This document shows positions 1-11,040 of a stretch of 64,000 nucleotides of DNA, piece after piece. The notes under the pieces were generated by a model. It ran no database searches. It saw only the letters and a program-made list of their open reading frames with translations, and was not told the origin of the DNA. The stretch is taken from contig CM053146.1 in the NCBI GenBank assembly GCA_028571685.1, positions 117,465,431-117,529,430 on the forward strand. The letters run 5' to 3'. Numbering within the stretch: the first letter of the stretch is position 1; each line of letters starts with the position of its first letter. Both the position numbers and the translations under genes were made by a program. Source of the stretch: Heterohyrax brucei. Taxonomy: Eukaryota; Chordata; Mammalia; Hyracoidea; Procaviidae.

Positions 1-1425
1 TTAGAAATCAAGTTCATAATTACATACACATTATGGGGGAACAAATTTAGGTGAAGGGAGCAGAACTCTCAGTCAGATTATCAAAGTTTGGAGAGTCAGG
101 TTGGAACAGAGAAAGGGCTTAAGCCACAACATAGTGGCAGAAGTGAGTCAATTTTAAGCAAGAACAGCACATCTGGCTAGTTTTGAGCAAAACTCTATCA
201 AGGGGAAGTCAAAATAAGAAGTTATTGAGATAGGAAGTTGAGCATTCACCTTAAAGTCTAGATAGAGACATTTAGATTTAATAGAGGTGGAAAATAAAGA
301 TCTATCATAAGTTCTTTAGGCAGGATAGGCTACATAGTTTGCAGGGACCAGTGCAAAATGAAAATGGTCAGAGACAAAGCAATGGTGTCAGGGGTCTATC
401 TGCCCAATATTCTCAGTTCTGCTTTGTCTAGCCCGACTTCACTCCTAGACACACTCTTCCTGAGACGGCCACCAGTAAGCATTCATCCTACCAGTTTAGC
501 AAGGCCATCAGAAAGAGAACGTCACCTTCCAAAGAGGCCCAGAGAAAGCCCTGGTAATCTATGGACTGTTTTTCACCACATCTGTGAACCAATCCCTATT
601 GTAAGAGAGAAAAAATACATTCATAGGCCATTCCTGAACCTAAGCCCAATCTTGGAGCCAGGAGGAGGATTCAGGAGTGATTCAAACATACAGAAAGAGG
701 TGAGATATACGGAAGATTCCAACCAAAAAAATCAAATTGATAATACTAAACAATGAACAGAAACAGCACAAGTCCACTATAAAACTTTAGTCTACCACGC
801 GTAATTTTTTCTCCAGAAATTTGAAAAGAGCTCTTATAAATAAAAAATAAAGCAACAACAACAACAAAACTAACATATGATAAGAGAAAGCACTACAGGA
901 ACAGTGGCCCGTGCAACAGCCAACAAAGGTATCACTGAAGGTGAGTGATGAGCATAAAAGGTGAGCCCAGTACTCCACCGAGATTTCCAGCTAAAATGTC
1001 CATTGCGGTGGCCTGCACTTTCTCCCAGGCAATCTATAACTGCTCATTTCTTCATCTGAATTAGAGTTTCATATCCAACTCATTTGTCTTACAGCATAAG
1101 AGTGGTTCAGTGTCCTAGGCCTGTTTGACACCTGTGCAGTTCTTCCTTGATGAAAATCCTAATACAGTCAGTTTTCTTCCAAATGTCTGCAAATCATATT
1201 ATGCTCCTTTGATTAAAATTATGCAAAGAACCAGATGTTTACTTCTCATTATATTTACCCATAACAGCTTGCACATGAATGACCTATCTGATGTTTCACT
1301 ATCCATGTCCTTTAAACAGCGTTGTTGTTTTGTTTTGTTTTTTTTTCTGGCAGGGGAGGGCACTTGCACACACATCTGTTTTTTCTCAGGTCCTTTCTTG
1401 AATTAAACTTGAATATGTTAATATA
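1..1425. other. AT-rich unassigned DNA
   Basis: I recognise no gene or complete repeat here. Positions about 335-400 vaguely resemble an old interspersed repeat, but I cannot name the family. The 132-codon open frame at 358-756 has no domain, signal peptide or splice context that supports it as coding. Confidence 0.5.
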
Positions 1426-2215
1426 GTGTTTTCTATTGTTACTGTAACATCAAAAAAAAATCTAGCGGCTTAGAACAACTCACTTATTCTCTCACAATTC
1501 CTGCAGGTCAGAAATCTGAAGGAGAGTTCATGGTCCTTCTCTTCCAAGCCTCACTAGACCAAATTCAAGGTGTCAGCAGAGCTGTGTTCCTTTTTTAAGA
1601 CTTTGAGAAGAACCAGCTTCCAAACTCATTCAGGTTGTTCAAAGAATTTCATTCCTTGTAGGACTAAAGTCTCCCTTTGTTTGCCTACTACCAGCTGAGG
1701 GCTGTCCTTAGCTCTTACAGGCCTTTCTCCAGTACTTGCATATGGCCCTCTGCATCTCAGAGGAAGGGAGAGCATCAACTGTTTATCACGTTTGGAAACA
1801 TCTGAGTTCCTCTCCTGCCTCCTCTTCCACTGTATATCTCTGACTCTACCCATTGCTGTCAAATTAATTCCAACTCATAGAAACCCATACGACAGAATAA
1901 GACAGTACCACAGGGTTTCTGAGCTTGTAATCTTTACAGAAGCAAACTGCCAGATTTTTCTGCCTCTGAGAGGCTGATGGTTTCGAACTGCTGCCCTTCA
2001 GTTAGCAGCCAAGCATTTTAACTAGTGTACCACCAGGACCCCTCTCTGACTTTAACCAGAGAAAATTGTTTGCTTTTAAGGGCTCATGTGATTTTATTAC
2101 CCATCTGGATCATCCAGGTCCATAACTTTAACTACACCTGCAAAGTCCCTTTTGTTGTGTAATGTAACATATTCATAGGTTCCAGAGAGTACGGCATGGA
2201 CATTAGGGTGTGAAT
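1426..2215 (-). mobile_element. MLT1-type MaLR LTR, minus strand, split by an AfroSINE
   Basis: Read on the minus strand, this matches the general MLT1/MaLR LTR text: a 'rest of LTR' body with GGGACTTTGCAG near its start and an end resembling GTAATTTGTTAC followed by a polyadenylation-type region. It is a non-autonomous LTR retrotransposon remnant, and no internal region is attached. The LTR is interrupted at 1,850-2,042 by a later SINE. The family is assigned from memory, so the subfamily is uncertain. Confidence 0.7.
1850..2042 (-). mobile_element. AfroSINE, long form, minus strand
   Basis: AfroSINEs are tRNA-derived, RNA polymerase III-type short retroposons specific to Afrotheria. Here the reverse complement shows the tail (ATTCCAACTCATAG), the long-form middle segment (TCTTTACAGAAGCAAACTGCC) and the head ending ACCACCAGGACCCC. 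It sits inside an MLT1 LTR and is flanked by a slightly diverged target duplication, TCTCTGACTCTA at 1,837-1,848 and TCTCTGACTTTA from 2,043. This shows it inserted after the LTR. Confidence 0.88.
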
Positions 2216-2374
2216 ATTTAATACACTGAAATGTAAAATAAACAATGGCATTCTAATTCATACATTGATGTCAACTGGATTTGGGAATGTGAATCAACAA
2301 CTAAAAGATTCATCAGGTCTGAGACCACTTAGAATATAAAGTTTAACAACTCTTATGTGGTGGCTCAACTGAGC

Positions 2375-2484
2375 TGCATCCTTTCAGAGGTTGTGTCAGC
2401 AGATTCATAGCACGGGCGCACAGGTACAGAGGTTAGGACTTCTTGGGCGGGATTGGGGTACACGGTTCGATCCATAACACCACG
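2375..2484 (-). mobile_element. MaLR LTR 5' end fragment
   Basis: The reverse complement starts TGTTATGGATCGAACCGTG and continues into text equivalent to the 'AAGTCCTAACC...GTACCTGTG' start of MaLR LTRs. It is about 110 bp and appears separate from the larger LTR ending at 2,215, because that one already contains its own 5' part. Confidence 0.6.
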
Positions 2485-2974
2485 CCATCTGCGTGGCCAG
2501 TAAGTCTGCATTAAGAGTGCTATACTCTGCCCCTTAGTCAGGCTATTTCTGTTTTCCAGCTGCTGTACTTTGAGGTTGCCATCTAACATCAAACACTGCT
2601 TCTCTTTATTATCATGACTAAACTTCTGGAACAGCTGTTCTCCATCCGCTGCTGCCTCCTCTCACATTAGTATTCTTGGTACTGTACTACTTGCGTTACT
2701 GTACTCAACCCTCTGCTAGAGTAGGTACTCTCTGTCACCAACGTGGTTCTTAAATCACTAGTTTAGGAAGAAAATCAGGGAGTGAAAAGAGAAGAGACAA
2801 TGCAAGCTCTGTCTGCAAGCAGACACAGTGACTGGATCACAGAGCAAGTTAACTGCCTAGGACTTTCATCAGAGGTTGATTTTCATTAGATTCCTCCTCT
2901 AGTTTTTTTCATAATCTAGGCATGGTGCCCTGTGTTAATTATATTTCTGACCCCAAAATCAACAAACTAAGAGG
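2485..2974. other. Unassigned DNA
   Basis: No gene, structural RNA or repeat family is recognised. Confidence 0.45.
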
Positions 2975-3165
2975 CTGCATGTTGTGATAGAAAGCATGCT
3001 GGACCAGAAGCCAAAAACTGTGAGGTTTAGGGCCAACTCCAGAGCGAACCAGCTGTGTGACCTTGTACAAGTCACTTCATTTCTCAGAACTGCTGTTCCC
3101 TCACTTCTTCAGTGAGCAGTTAGTAAAATGATGTCTATAATTCCTGCTAGCTCAAAATATGCCTT
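2975..3165 (+). mobile_element. MIR element
   Basis: This is an old mammalian-wide interspersed repeat. The core is visible as AGCTGTGTGACCTTGTACAA followed by GTCACTTCATTTCTCAGAA, then a TAAAATGATGTCTATAAT segment equivalent to the 'aaaatgggga' end of MIR. It is heavily diverged. Confidence 0.75.
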
Positions 3166-3914
3166 TCTTTGATACTGATTCCCTTTCATACTATTAGTAT
3201 ATCATATAGACTGACATTCTTATGAATGTAGCTAAATTCTTATAATTTACAGTATTACTAAGCCAAAGCCTAAACATAAATTATTACTCACAAGCTATAC
3301 AGCCCCAAAAGTGAACACTACATGCAACTCAAAGGCAATTTTTGTTGCATTTGTTTGAGGTATGACTCAGCAAATGATGTATTTCACAGACCACTGTGAG
3401 AATGGACCTGGTTTTGAAACCCAGGAAATAAAAGAACTGGATCTCAGAAACAGTCTAAGAAAAGCTCAGATTGGCTGGGATCCATCGTCTTTATGAGAGC
3501 AGAGGGACTTAGAATACACCATTTGTCTAAGAACTGTGCAGATAATCTGGAGCAAGAGGGCAGGGGGTGGTAAATTGGTGGGAAAATTAAAGACACATTT
3601 TCCCCAGCTGTTTGATTTTTCACACTGTTGAGTTTTGAGGTTACAGTATGTAACCAGAATATGAAACATCACTGGTAGGAAGGAAACTCATTTAATATTA
3701 TGTTAGTTGTAGAATTATAACTAGGTGTAAAGCAAAGAAAGTAGTTATCTATTATTCATTCCTTCTGAATAGACATTTCCTGTCTGCGAATACAAAACGT
3801 GACTAGAATTCACTTGCTGAAACTCAGAGATGCTGGGAGAGAACATTTTGTTTTCCTTTGATCTGACCTTGTGTGTGATAATGGTGCTGCCTTAAAACAT
3901 TAAAGCTTGTCCAG

Positions 3915-4055
3915 TCTCCTTCTATTGTACCCTGAGAATTATTCCTAACCCTGACTTCACATGTGAAAGAATTATGCTCAGAAGGTTTCAGTGACTTGTC
4001 CAAGGTCATTACAAGGCTCTGGATCTTTAGACAATGCTCAACAGCTCTAGTCACA
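3915..4055 (-). mobile_element. MIR element, minus strand
   Basis: The segment GTGACTTGTCCAAGGTCATT with the upstream text ATGTGAAAGAATTATGCTCAG matches the reverse complement of the MIR core and 3' half. Confidence 0.7.
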
Positions 4056-6866
4056 AAAATCAGCCAGGTTAGTTATTTATGTATCTCTGTGTGACTGCCT
4101 GTTCTATATGAAGGGTTTCTCTGATATCTGAGTGGACCCAACCCTGCATGATAGATTGACCAGAAGTTAGCATAACAGCCTTACTCATTCCAAGTGTCTC
4201 CAGCTGCTGAGTGAACCTATGAATGATTCAAAGATGGCATCTCCTTAGCATAATGGTAGAAAAGCATGCTGTGGTCAGAGACATTCTACTGGACTTCGAC
4301 GTACCAGACATAGACAAGCCTCGCCTCATGCTCAGCTGCTAAATCAAGTGTCCTGTCTCCTGACTAAGGACTTGATTTGAATCAAAGCATAAAATCTAAA
4401 GCTGCCAAGAATCACACTAAACCACGGTAAGGCCCTCCCTTGGTTTTCTTCTTTTTATTTCTGTTTTCCAGCATCCAGTTAAATCACAGGCTACATCACA
4501 CTGTAAAATTCACGCAGTCAATTTTGACCTAGAATCTAATCTACTAATTTTCTAAAAATCACTGAATCAGAACATAATCTCACTGAATTGATATGTTACC
4601 CAATTCAAGCTTTCCAAAAATTGATGAAATGGCACGTGGGTGGGTGGACGGATGGATAAATGGGATGGAATGGATGGGAAGGTGAAATAAAATGGATGAA
4701 TTTCTTTCCTGGAATACAATTACGTTCCTCTTTACCTAGATACCACCTTGCTAAAATTCTACACTGATTAAAAAGTGAACTTAACGAATTTTCTCTGATG
4801 AGCTTTTTACCATGTTCACAGAAAGGAGAAGTCTGATACAAAGTAGGAAAACAAGGATAAATAAACCTATAATTTAGAGCAGCAGCTTTGGGGTACAATA
4901 ACAAGGTTTTCCTCTCTCCCAGATCATAATTAGCAGTGTAAAGAATTAAAGAGAAGTTCAGGCAGGAGTGCTTAAACCTTTTTGTAAATTTAAAAACAAG
5001 TAATGATCTCCATTTCTGTTCTTCAGGTTTATTCAAATTTGGACAATTAAGACAATTAAACATAAAACAGAGACGGTTCTAAAGAGGGGGTTGCAACAAA
5101 GCAGAATAATTACTGGTATGGGCTATCAAATTTACATTTAAAAAGATTAAAAAGCTGATTTACATTTAAAAAAACAAGATCAGGCAACATCTAAAACAGA
5201 TAACCCAACCCGCTGAGAAAAGCTCTTTTCATCAATAAAGGAAAAGCAAAGGTGATTATACATAATAAAACTAATCTTCTATATTGCTTTAGTCACTTAA
5301 AACTGCTTTCACTGTTTACTTGGGAACTGTTACATGAAGATACACCGTCTAAATATGTGGCCTGTAAAAAAATGTCTAATTTCAAGGTTGCCATAAAACA
5401 TACACAGCATCAAGGTCATGTTCACACAGGCTCTCTTCTCTAGATCCTGTCTTCTCCTGGTTATCAAATTGTTCACCAATTACAAATCCACTCATTCTAG
5501 AACTGCATGGCATTGGCATAACAGATGTTTCCAGAACAGAAGTTCTGATTATTGTTACAGCATTTTGTAAACAAAGTGCAGTGAAAATATTTTTCTTTCC
5601 TAGATGAAGTACATGTGTGATATTTTTAGCCTTTTCCAAAAAACAGAAAGAACATAATTACCTTGCTTTTAAGACATACTATCACCAAATCTTTTCTATT
5701 ATTGTGTGTATTTCCTCAAGAATGGCTGTTTGTTAGTTCAGTACATTCATGATTTGAACTTGAGGGATCAAAAGTACTTAGTCAGATCACAAAACTGGGA
5801 GATCAATTGTCATTAATGCATATTTTTGCTCTTAAGGCTTCTTGTTAGATCACCTTTGGAGTTAAAAAGAAAACTACAATTATTCCAATCATGAAAATTT
5901 GAGTTGATTATGAAAAACAGAGCAAAGCCGGAAATGTGGGAAAAAATCCTGTTTCACACAATTTAGTAAGCAAAATACTGACATACAAAAACTCCCAATG
6001 TATCAACAAACCACAGATCAAACAACAATAAAAACAAAATCCAAACTTGAGATAAGGAAGAAGATAGGCTTGATGGTAAACATTATTATAAAGTCTCTTA
6101 AGATTTATCCATATAGTCACTAACCTCTAATGTGTTAAAATTAACCACCGGAAAATTGTATATTGTTCATTAGTTACGTGAAATATTTCCAATTATATGT
6201 CTTTGTGAAACAAATAAAAAGCATTTGCATGTTACAAAGTACTTTAAATGCTATCTGGCCAAGTCAGACATTATATTTTTAAGTAAATGAACTCTGTTTT
6301 TCTACTTATTTCTATCGTAAATCAATACTCTGATTCCAAAGGAATAAAGAAGAAAGATAATGGCCATAAACAACCACCAAAAAAAAAAGATAAGAAAGTC
6401 AGCACTGTAGTCTCTTGGGAATTATGGTCCCAGCATACTGAGCTCCCAGAAACTGAAAACTTTATACACTCTACTGTAGAAAAGCATCAAATATCCCATT
6501 ATTGTGTCTGTACTTTTTTAACTTCCTACATCTGACTTGTTTAAAAGCATACTCTACAAAGTATTACAGAGGCTAATAAAATAAATTTACAGACAGGCCA
6601 TCAAACTTCTCAAACATTTGACATAAAACAATAGCATAACAAAAATTAATATACTAGATTCCAAAACTTTAAACTTCTCCTAATATTTGTCGTTGTACTA
6701 ATACATCTGCTTTCATGGAAATAATCCTAAAACACTTCCTAGTAATGAGAGCAGCCTGGGACTGAATCCAAGAGAGAGAATGAGCTGAAACTAGATGATA
6801 CCTCCAGATTGCCACTAGTGTTCTCTAGGGCTTAGGGTCAATGGCTTAACCTCAGACCATCTTGGC
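4056..6866. other. AT-rich unassigned DNA with a short GGAT-rich tract
   Basis: About 2.8 kb without a recognised gene. A degenerate GGAT/GGGT repeat lies at 4,628-4,690. A 152-codon minus-strand open frame at 4,605-5,063 is the longest non-repeat frame in the window, but its end is encoded by that simple repeat and it shows no recognisable domain, so I do not call it a gene. Confidence 0.5.
4628..4690. repeat. Degenerate (GGAT)n tract
   Basis: Tandem GGGT/GGAT units (GTGGGTGGGTGGACGGATGG and onward) form an imperfect tetranucleotide repeat of roughly 60 bp. Confidence 0.75.
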
Positions 6867-7075
6867 TTGTTGTCATTATTGTTATTTTGTGCTCTGAGTC
6901 AATGCCAAGTCACAGAGACTCCGTAAAACAGAGTAGAACTACCTAGTCACCCAGGCTGAAATCTTTACTGGTGGAGTTAGGCTAATCTTTCCTCCCATGA
7001 AGTTGCTGGTGAGTTAAAGCCATCAGTGTTTCAGTTAGCAGCCAAGTGCTTAACCATTGCACCACCAGGACTCCT
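6867..7075 (-). mobile_element. AfroSINE, long form, minus strand, diverged
   Basis: The RTE-like tail appears first as TTGTTGTCATTATTG, followed by ACAGAGTAGAACTACC, the long-form segment, and the head GCCAAGTGCTTAACCATTGC plus ACCACCAGGACTCC. Divergence is higher than in most copies here. Confidence 0.82.
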
Positions 7076-7539
7076 CTTCTTCTCAGCTTATCCATCAGCA
7101 AAAGAACCTGGATGCCTTTCTTGGCAATCTCTAAATGAACATAAAAAGATAAACAAGAAACTGCAAGTCACCCTGAGTCCCCTAATCCCCTAAATAGAGA
7201 ACCTATAAATATTTATTATTACTACTGTTATTATTTCAGTAAACATGCTTAAACCCCAGACACAATTATTTCAACTAAACATGCTATGAAACCAGGGAAA
7301 AAAGACAAAAGCTTGTGCTCACAAAGTAACCATAAGAACAGAAAACTAGTCAGCATTCATCCATATAATATTCTTAAATGTCCACACCATCTAATATACA
7401 AAATGTGTAAAAGATACAGCCTGTACTTTCAGAAGCATTCAAGGTAAAGACAACACAGGCAAAAACATTAACAAGACACAAAAACACGCAATAAGAAATC
7501 TTTTAAAGAAAATGGATCTTGCAGACATGACAATGAGAG
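7076..7539. other. Unassigned AT-rich DNA
   Basis: No gene or confident repeat. Part of 7,375-7,480 is weakly reminiscent of the L2 3' end in reverse, but not enough to call. Confidence 0.4.
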
Positions 7540-7800
7540 GCCAAATACAAAGGAATATATACTCTGTATCTCCATTTACATGAAATTCAAGAGCAAGAAC
7601 AGCTAATTGTGTTATTAGAATCAGGATTTTGCCTCTTACAGGGTTGATGGATGGTAACTGAGAAAGAGTATGAGTGCTGAAAATGTTCTAAATCTTGATC
7701 AGGGTGGTTGCTTCCTGGGTATGGATAGACATGTAAAAGTTATTCAACTTGCAACACTAAAGATGCATGTCCTTTGTATACATTACATCTAAAAAAAAAA
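7540..7800 (+). mobile_element. Old L1 (L1M-type) 3' end
   Basis: The text TCAGGGTGGTTGCTTCCTGG, then a TACATTACATCT segment and an A-run at 7,791-7,800, matches the common 3' end of ancient L1M elements. The fragment is short and non-coding. Confidence 0.6.
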
Positions 7801-7849
7801 ATTTTTTTTTCTATGAAAGAAGAACTGTAAGTGCGTTAAGTGTGATTGA

Positions 7850-8030
7850 ACAGGGCTGTGTAGAATGACAATGAATGAGGGTCAGAAGTATGCAGAAGTG
7901 GCTGGAGTGGCCAGAGCAGGACAGGGTCTCTCAGAGAACATTTTAGAAACATGGTTTCTATATGATGAAGGAGATGGTTTGGCAGACAGGATGAGAGAAG
8001 GCATTCCCAGGTGGTCGGAGGCCATGTTTC
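7850..8030 (-). mobile_element. Possible L2 fragment, minus strand
   Basis: Weak resemblance to the reverse complement of the L2 3' region (a 'gtctctcagagaacatttt' segment and later 'aggcattcccaggtgg'). The overlapping 96-codon open frame at 7,865-8,155 is most simply a chance frame through this relic. Confidence 0.35.
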
Positions 8031-9401
8031 CATGTCATCAAAAATACAGTAGACCAACTACAATGGATGGCTGGAGGATGAAAAGATCTGGCCAAATGCT
8101 TCAGGCAGAACACATGATGGATGGTTTCTATGACTCACGAATTCTGGTGACATAAGCTACTGGGAGATAGCTTTGGGTCAGAATACTTAAACAGTGGAAG
8201 TCAGAATTCAAACAACTGTTTATGACCACGGATGCAGCCATCAGAATGGCATCTATTTTCTCCAAGAGCATTCTGAAAAGCCGGCACAGGCAAATCGACT
8301 GCATGCAAATAAGAGGAACAGCACTTATTTCAGGATGAAGGAAGTAAGCTGGTAAAAAGCAGGAGGAGGAGACCTCTGCAGAAACCTAACACTTCAGGGG
8401 TTTTGCCTTTTGTATGCCTACTTGTCAGTCATTTACTACAGGCTGAGTAGAAGAGGCGGAAACTCTGCAGAGCAATTTCTTTTGTCCCAGGGCAACTCTT
8501 TCGAGAAAGGGCTGCCCCGGATGTGCCAACCTGGTAGAGGTACCTGCACCAGGCAGTGTCCACTACGGGAGCTATTGGAGCCCTGTAAGCATCTTTAAAC
8601 TAGAAGCTCACGTCAACAGTGAGTCCAGTTATTTTAATACAGTCCTCATGACCTGCACATTCAAGATCTTAAAAAATCACTTGTTTCTCTTGCAAAAAGA
8701 AATTTCATCTTGATACCAGAGATGTTACTTGGTTTCAGTGATACTTCATATTTCCTGTGTTTATGAAAATAATAGTGATTATGATTAGCACCAGTCCATG
8801 GCAATAAACTTGTTTGCCTTCAGAAATGAATTTCCATCAGATCCCAGGAAATTTGGGAGTAAGAGAGAAAAATAGAATGAAAGTTCAGAAGAAGAACAAA
8901 AAATGTCTTCTCTAGAGCCATAAATCATAGAAATTGAATTAGATCATCTCAAACTGAGGAACAAAAAGCCAGTTATAGATCCATTTCATGACACTGTCTG
9001 ACATGGATTCCATTTGTGACTCACTGAGTAACATCACTTACTCTGAGTGCTCTCCTGACAATGTCGGCACTTAACATGAAGACATGGTCACTGTTCCAGG
9101 AGGGGAAAAGAAAGAGTGGAATCCAACAGTTTGTCTAGAAAGCACACTCTGAGCATAAGCATAGGCATTTCGGAAGCCTCTTCTCAGGTTCCTTGTGAAA
9201 CTCTGTTGGTTGTACAGCACCAAGTTTTTAAGATCCTATCCTCTCTCAGAAACAATCAAATAATTTTTATCTCAAACTTAGGGAAACAGAAAGAAGATTA
9301 ACTGTGTGGTATGCGTTGCTCAGGGATCCAAGCAGAGTAACTGAGAAGATAGTAATGAAGAATCTATTTGAGGTAGGGACATGCTAAAAGAAACCAATGA
9401 A
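8031..9401. other. Unassigned DNA
   Basis: No gene or repeat is recognised with confidence. An ATGCAAAT octamer at about 8,303 is a single motif with no promoter context. Confidence 0.45.
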
Positions 9402-9744
9402 GCATTGGTGTTCAGTGGCAGAATTCTCACCTCCCACGTGGGCCACTTGGGTTGGATTCCCGGCCAGCATATCTTACGTATAATCAAAAGCCATTTGTCA
9501 GTGGATGCTTCTGTGTTGCTTTGATGCTGAATGGGTTTCAGAGGAACTTCCAGACTAGAAGACAGAAGACATTTCCAATCATCGACCTGCTTTCAAAAAG
9601 CAGCTAATGAAAACCCTCTGGACCACAGTAGTCTGATCAGAAACCAATGGGTAATGGTGCACGAATGGACAGCATTTGTTTCCTTTATTCGTGGGCTCTC
9701 CATGAGTCAGGGCCCAACTTGATGGCAGCTAACAGCAGCAAAAG
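9402..9744 (+). mobile_element. tRNA-Gly-headed SINE with RTE-like body and tail
   Basis: The first ~70 bp (9,402-9,471) read like a decayed tRNA-Gly gene: GCATTGGTG, GTTCAGTGGCAGAATTCTC and a B-box-like GGTTGGATTCC at 9,450-9,460, then CCCGGCCAGCAT. The body contains TGTGTTGCTTTGATGCTGAA, which I recognise from the 5' region of elephant RTE elements. The tail CATGAGTCAGGGCCCAACTT and GATGGCAGCTAACAGCAGCA matches the RTE 3' end. It is therefore a composite non-autonomous passenger of RTE. It is not a functional tRNA gene: the acceptor stem and B box are damaged. Confidence 0.8.
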
Positions 9745-10164
9745 AAAGTAACAAGGGTGTTGAAGCACCCCAGAGCTGGCAGCAGTGGGGAGCTGTTACC
9801 AGTCCTAGGTAAGAAGAGACAAGGGGTGAGGTCTGTAGCCGCCGGAGAGAACTATGCCAGGAGGTTCAGGCCTCCTTCTCCTACCTTCTGAGCACCTGTC
9901 AGTTCTGCCTTTGTCTGAGTCCAGCGAGCAGTCAGGACCAGGGGTCTCCACAACATAGTTTACACAGGGCTCAGAGTAGGTGGCGGAGGAGAGATAGCAG
10001 GTAAGGGACCACAAACTGGATAATATCAGCATAGCACCAGGACATGCCATTGATACATTTTATAAATAGAATAGAAGTTACAGTTCCACAAACAAACAAA
10101 CAAAAGGCTAGGGGGGTAGGGAGTTCCCTCCTAATTATCCCTCTTGGAAAGCTCTTCATAAGTT
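9745..10164. other. Unassigned DNA
   Basis: No gene or named repeat is recognised. A short CAAA repeat lies near 10,088-10,105. Confidence 0.4.
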
Positions 10165-10385
10165 ATTGATAACAACTGTCATGTGTCAGGCACTGTACCA
10201 GATGCTTTATAGTTTATTTTATGCTATTTAATCCTTACAATAACTCTGACAGCAGGTAAAATTAGCTGCATTTTGCAAATGATCAACTAGAGCCATAGAG
10301 TGGATTAAGGAAGTGGCTTAACATCCTGCCACAAGGATGGGAGGTGAGAATCCACAGCTCTCTTATCTGGCCCACATTCTCTCCC
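10165..10385 (-). mobile_element. MIR element, minus strand
   Basis: The order GTGTCAGGCACTGTACCAGA, then TTTAATCCTTACAATAACTC, then CATTTTGCAAATGATCAACT and AAGTGGCTTAACATCCTGCC matches a near full-length MIR read in reverse. Confidence 0.8.
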
Positions 10386-10899
10386 CTGGACTCCTCCTCC
10401 AGGACAAGATGCTACCATTGTTCAAACTGCTTTCGAAGCTCTCCTCTGCAATCCTTTTTTGAGTGCCTTTAGGAGCCTTACCATCCCCTCCCCCTCCCCC
10501 CAAATCCTATTCCATTACTTTATAGTCACACATTTTTAGCAACAACAAAAGATAGTGGTGACTCATCCCCTCCACTCCCCCGCCCCTGTGTTCACCAGAT
10601 GTAAGGCCAGATGATGTTTAACTACTTCTAAAAGTCAAATTAAATTCACCCTCAAAGGACTGAAGATACATAAAATAAGCTTTCAAAGATAACTGCAAAA
10701 GAGAAGCTTCAAAAACAACATCCCTAATGCTGGACACCCCAATTCTGAAAGTGGTCCCTTTAAGACCAACAGCAGTTTTCCCAAAGAATAATCCCAGACC
10801 GCCCACCACAGTTTATTTATCATGGCAGGAAAATTGGAAACAATCTAAATCTTCAAAACTAGGCCAATGAGTAAATAAACATGATCATGTGCCGCCTGC

Positions 10900-11040
10900 C
10901 TCCACGCGACCCTTCACTAGATGGAAACCCACAGAGGGACAGAAACTGGCTGCCTGGGCACCTGTTCCACCCTGCTCTGTGCATTATGGCTGGCACAAGG
11001 CAAACCCGCAGCAGGTATCTGCTGAATGAATGATAGAATG
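10900..11040 (+). mobile_element. L2 LINE 3' end
   Basis: GGCTGGCACAAGGCAAACCC and GCTGAATGAATGATAGAATG are the diverged 3' terminus of L2 ('cctggcacatagtaggtgctcaataaa...gaatgaatga'). Confidence 0.6.

Noticed and set aside
358..756. 132-codon plus-strand open frame
   Set aside because: Low-complexity, arginine- and proline-rich composition without motifs; part of the DNA resembles an old repeat.
4605..5063. 152-codon minus-strand open frame, the longest outside recognised repeats
   Set aside because: Its C-terminal part is encoded by a degenerate GGAT repeat, it has no domain or signal I recognise, and no splice or promoter context supports it.
8290..8320. Octamer ATGCAAAT as a promoter element
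   Set aside because: A single 8-bp motif is expected by chance and has no TATA box, start site or gene beside it.
9402..9473. Functional tRNA-Gly gene
   Set aside because: The similarity is clear, but B box and stems are damaged, bases are missing, and the sequence continues into an RTE-like body and tail, so it is a SINE head.
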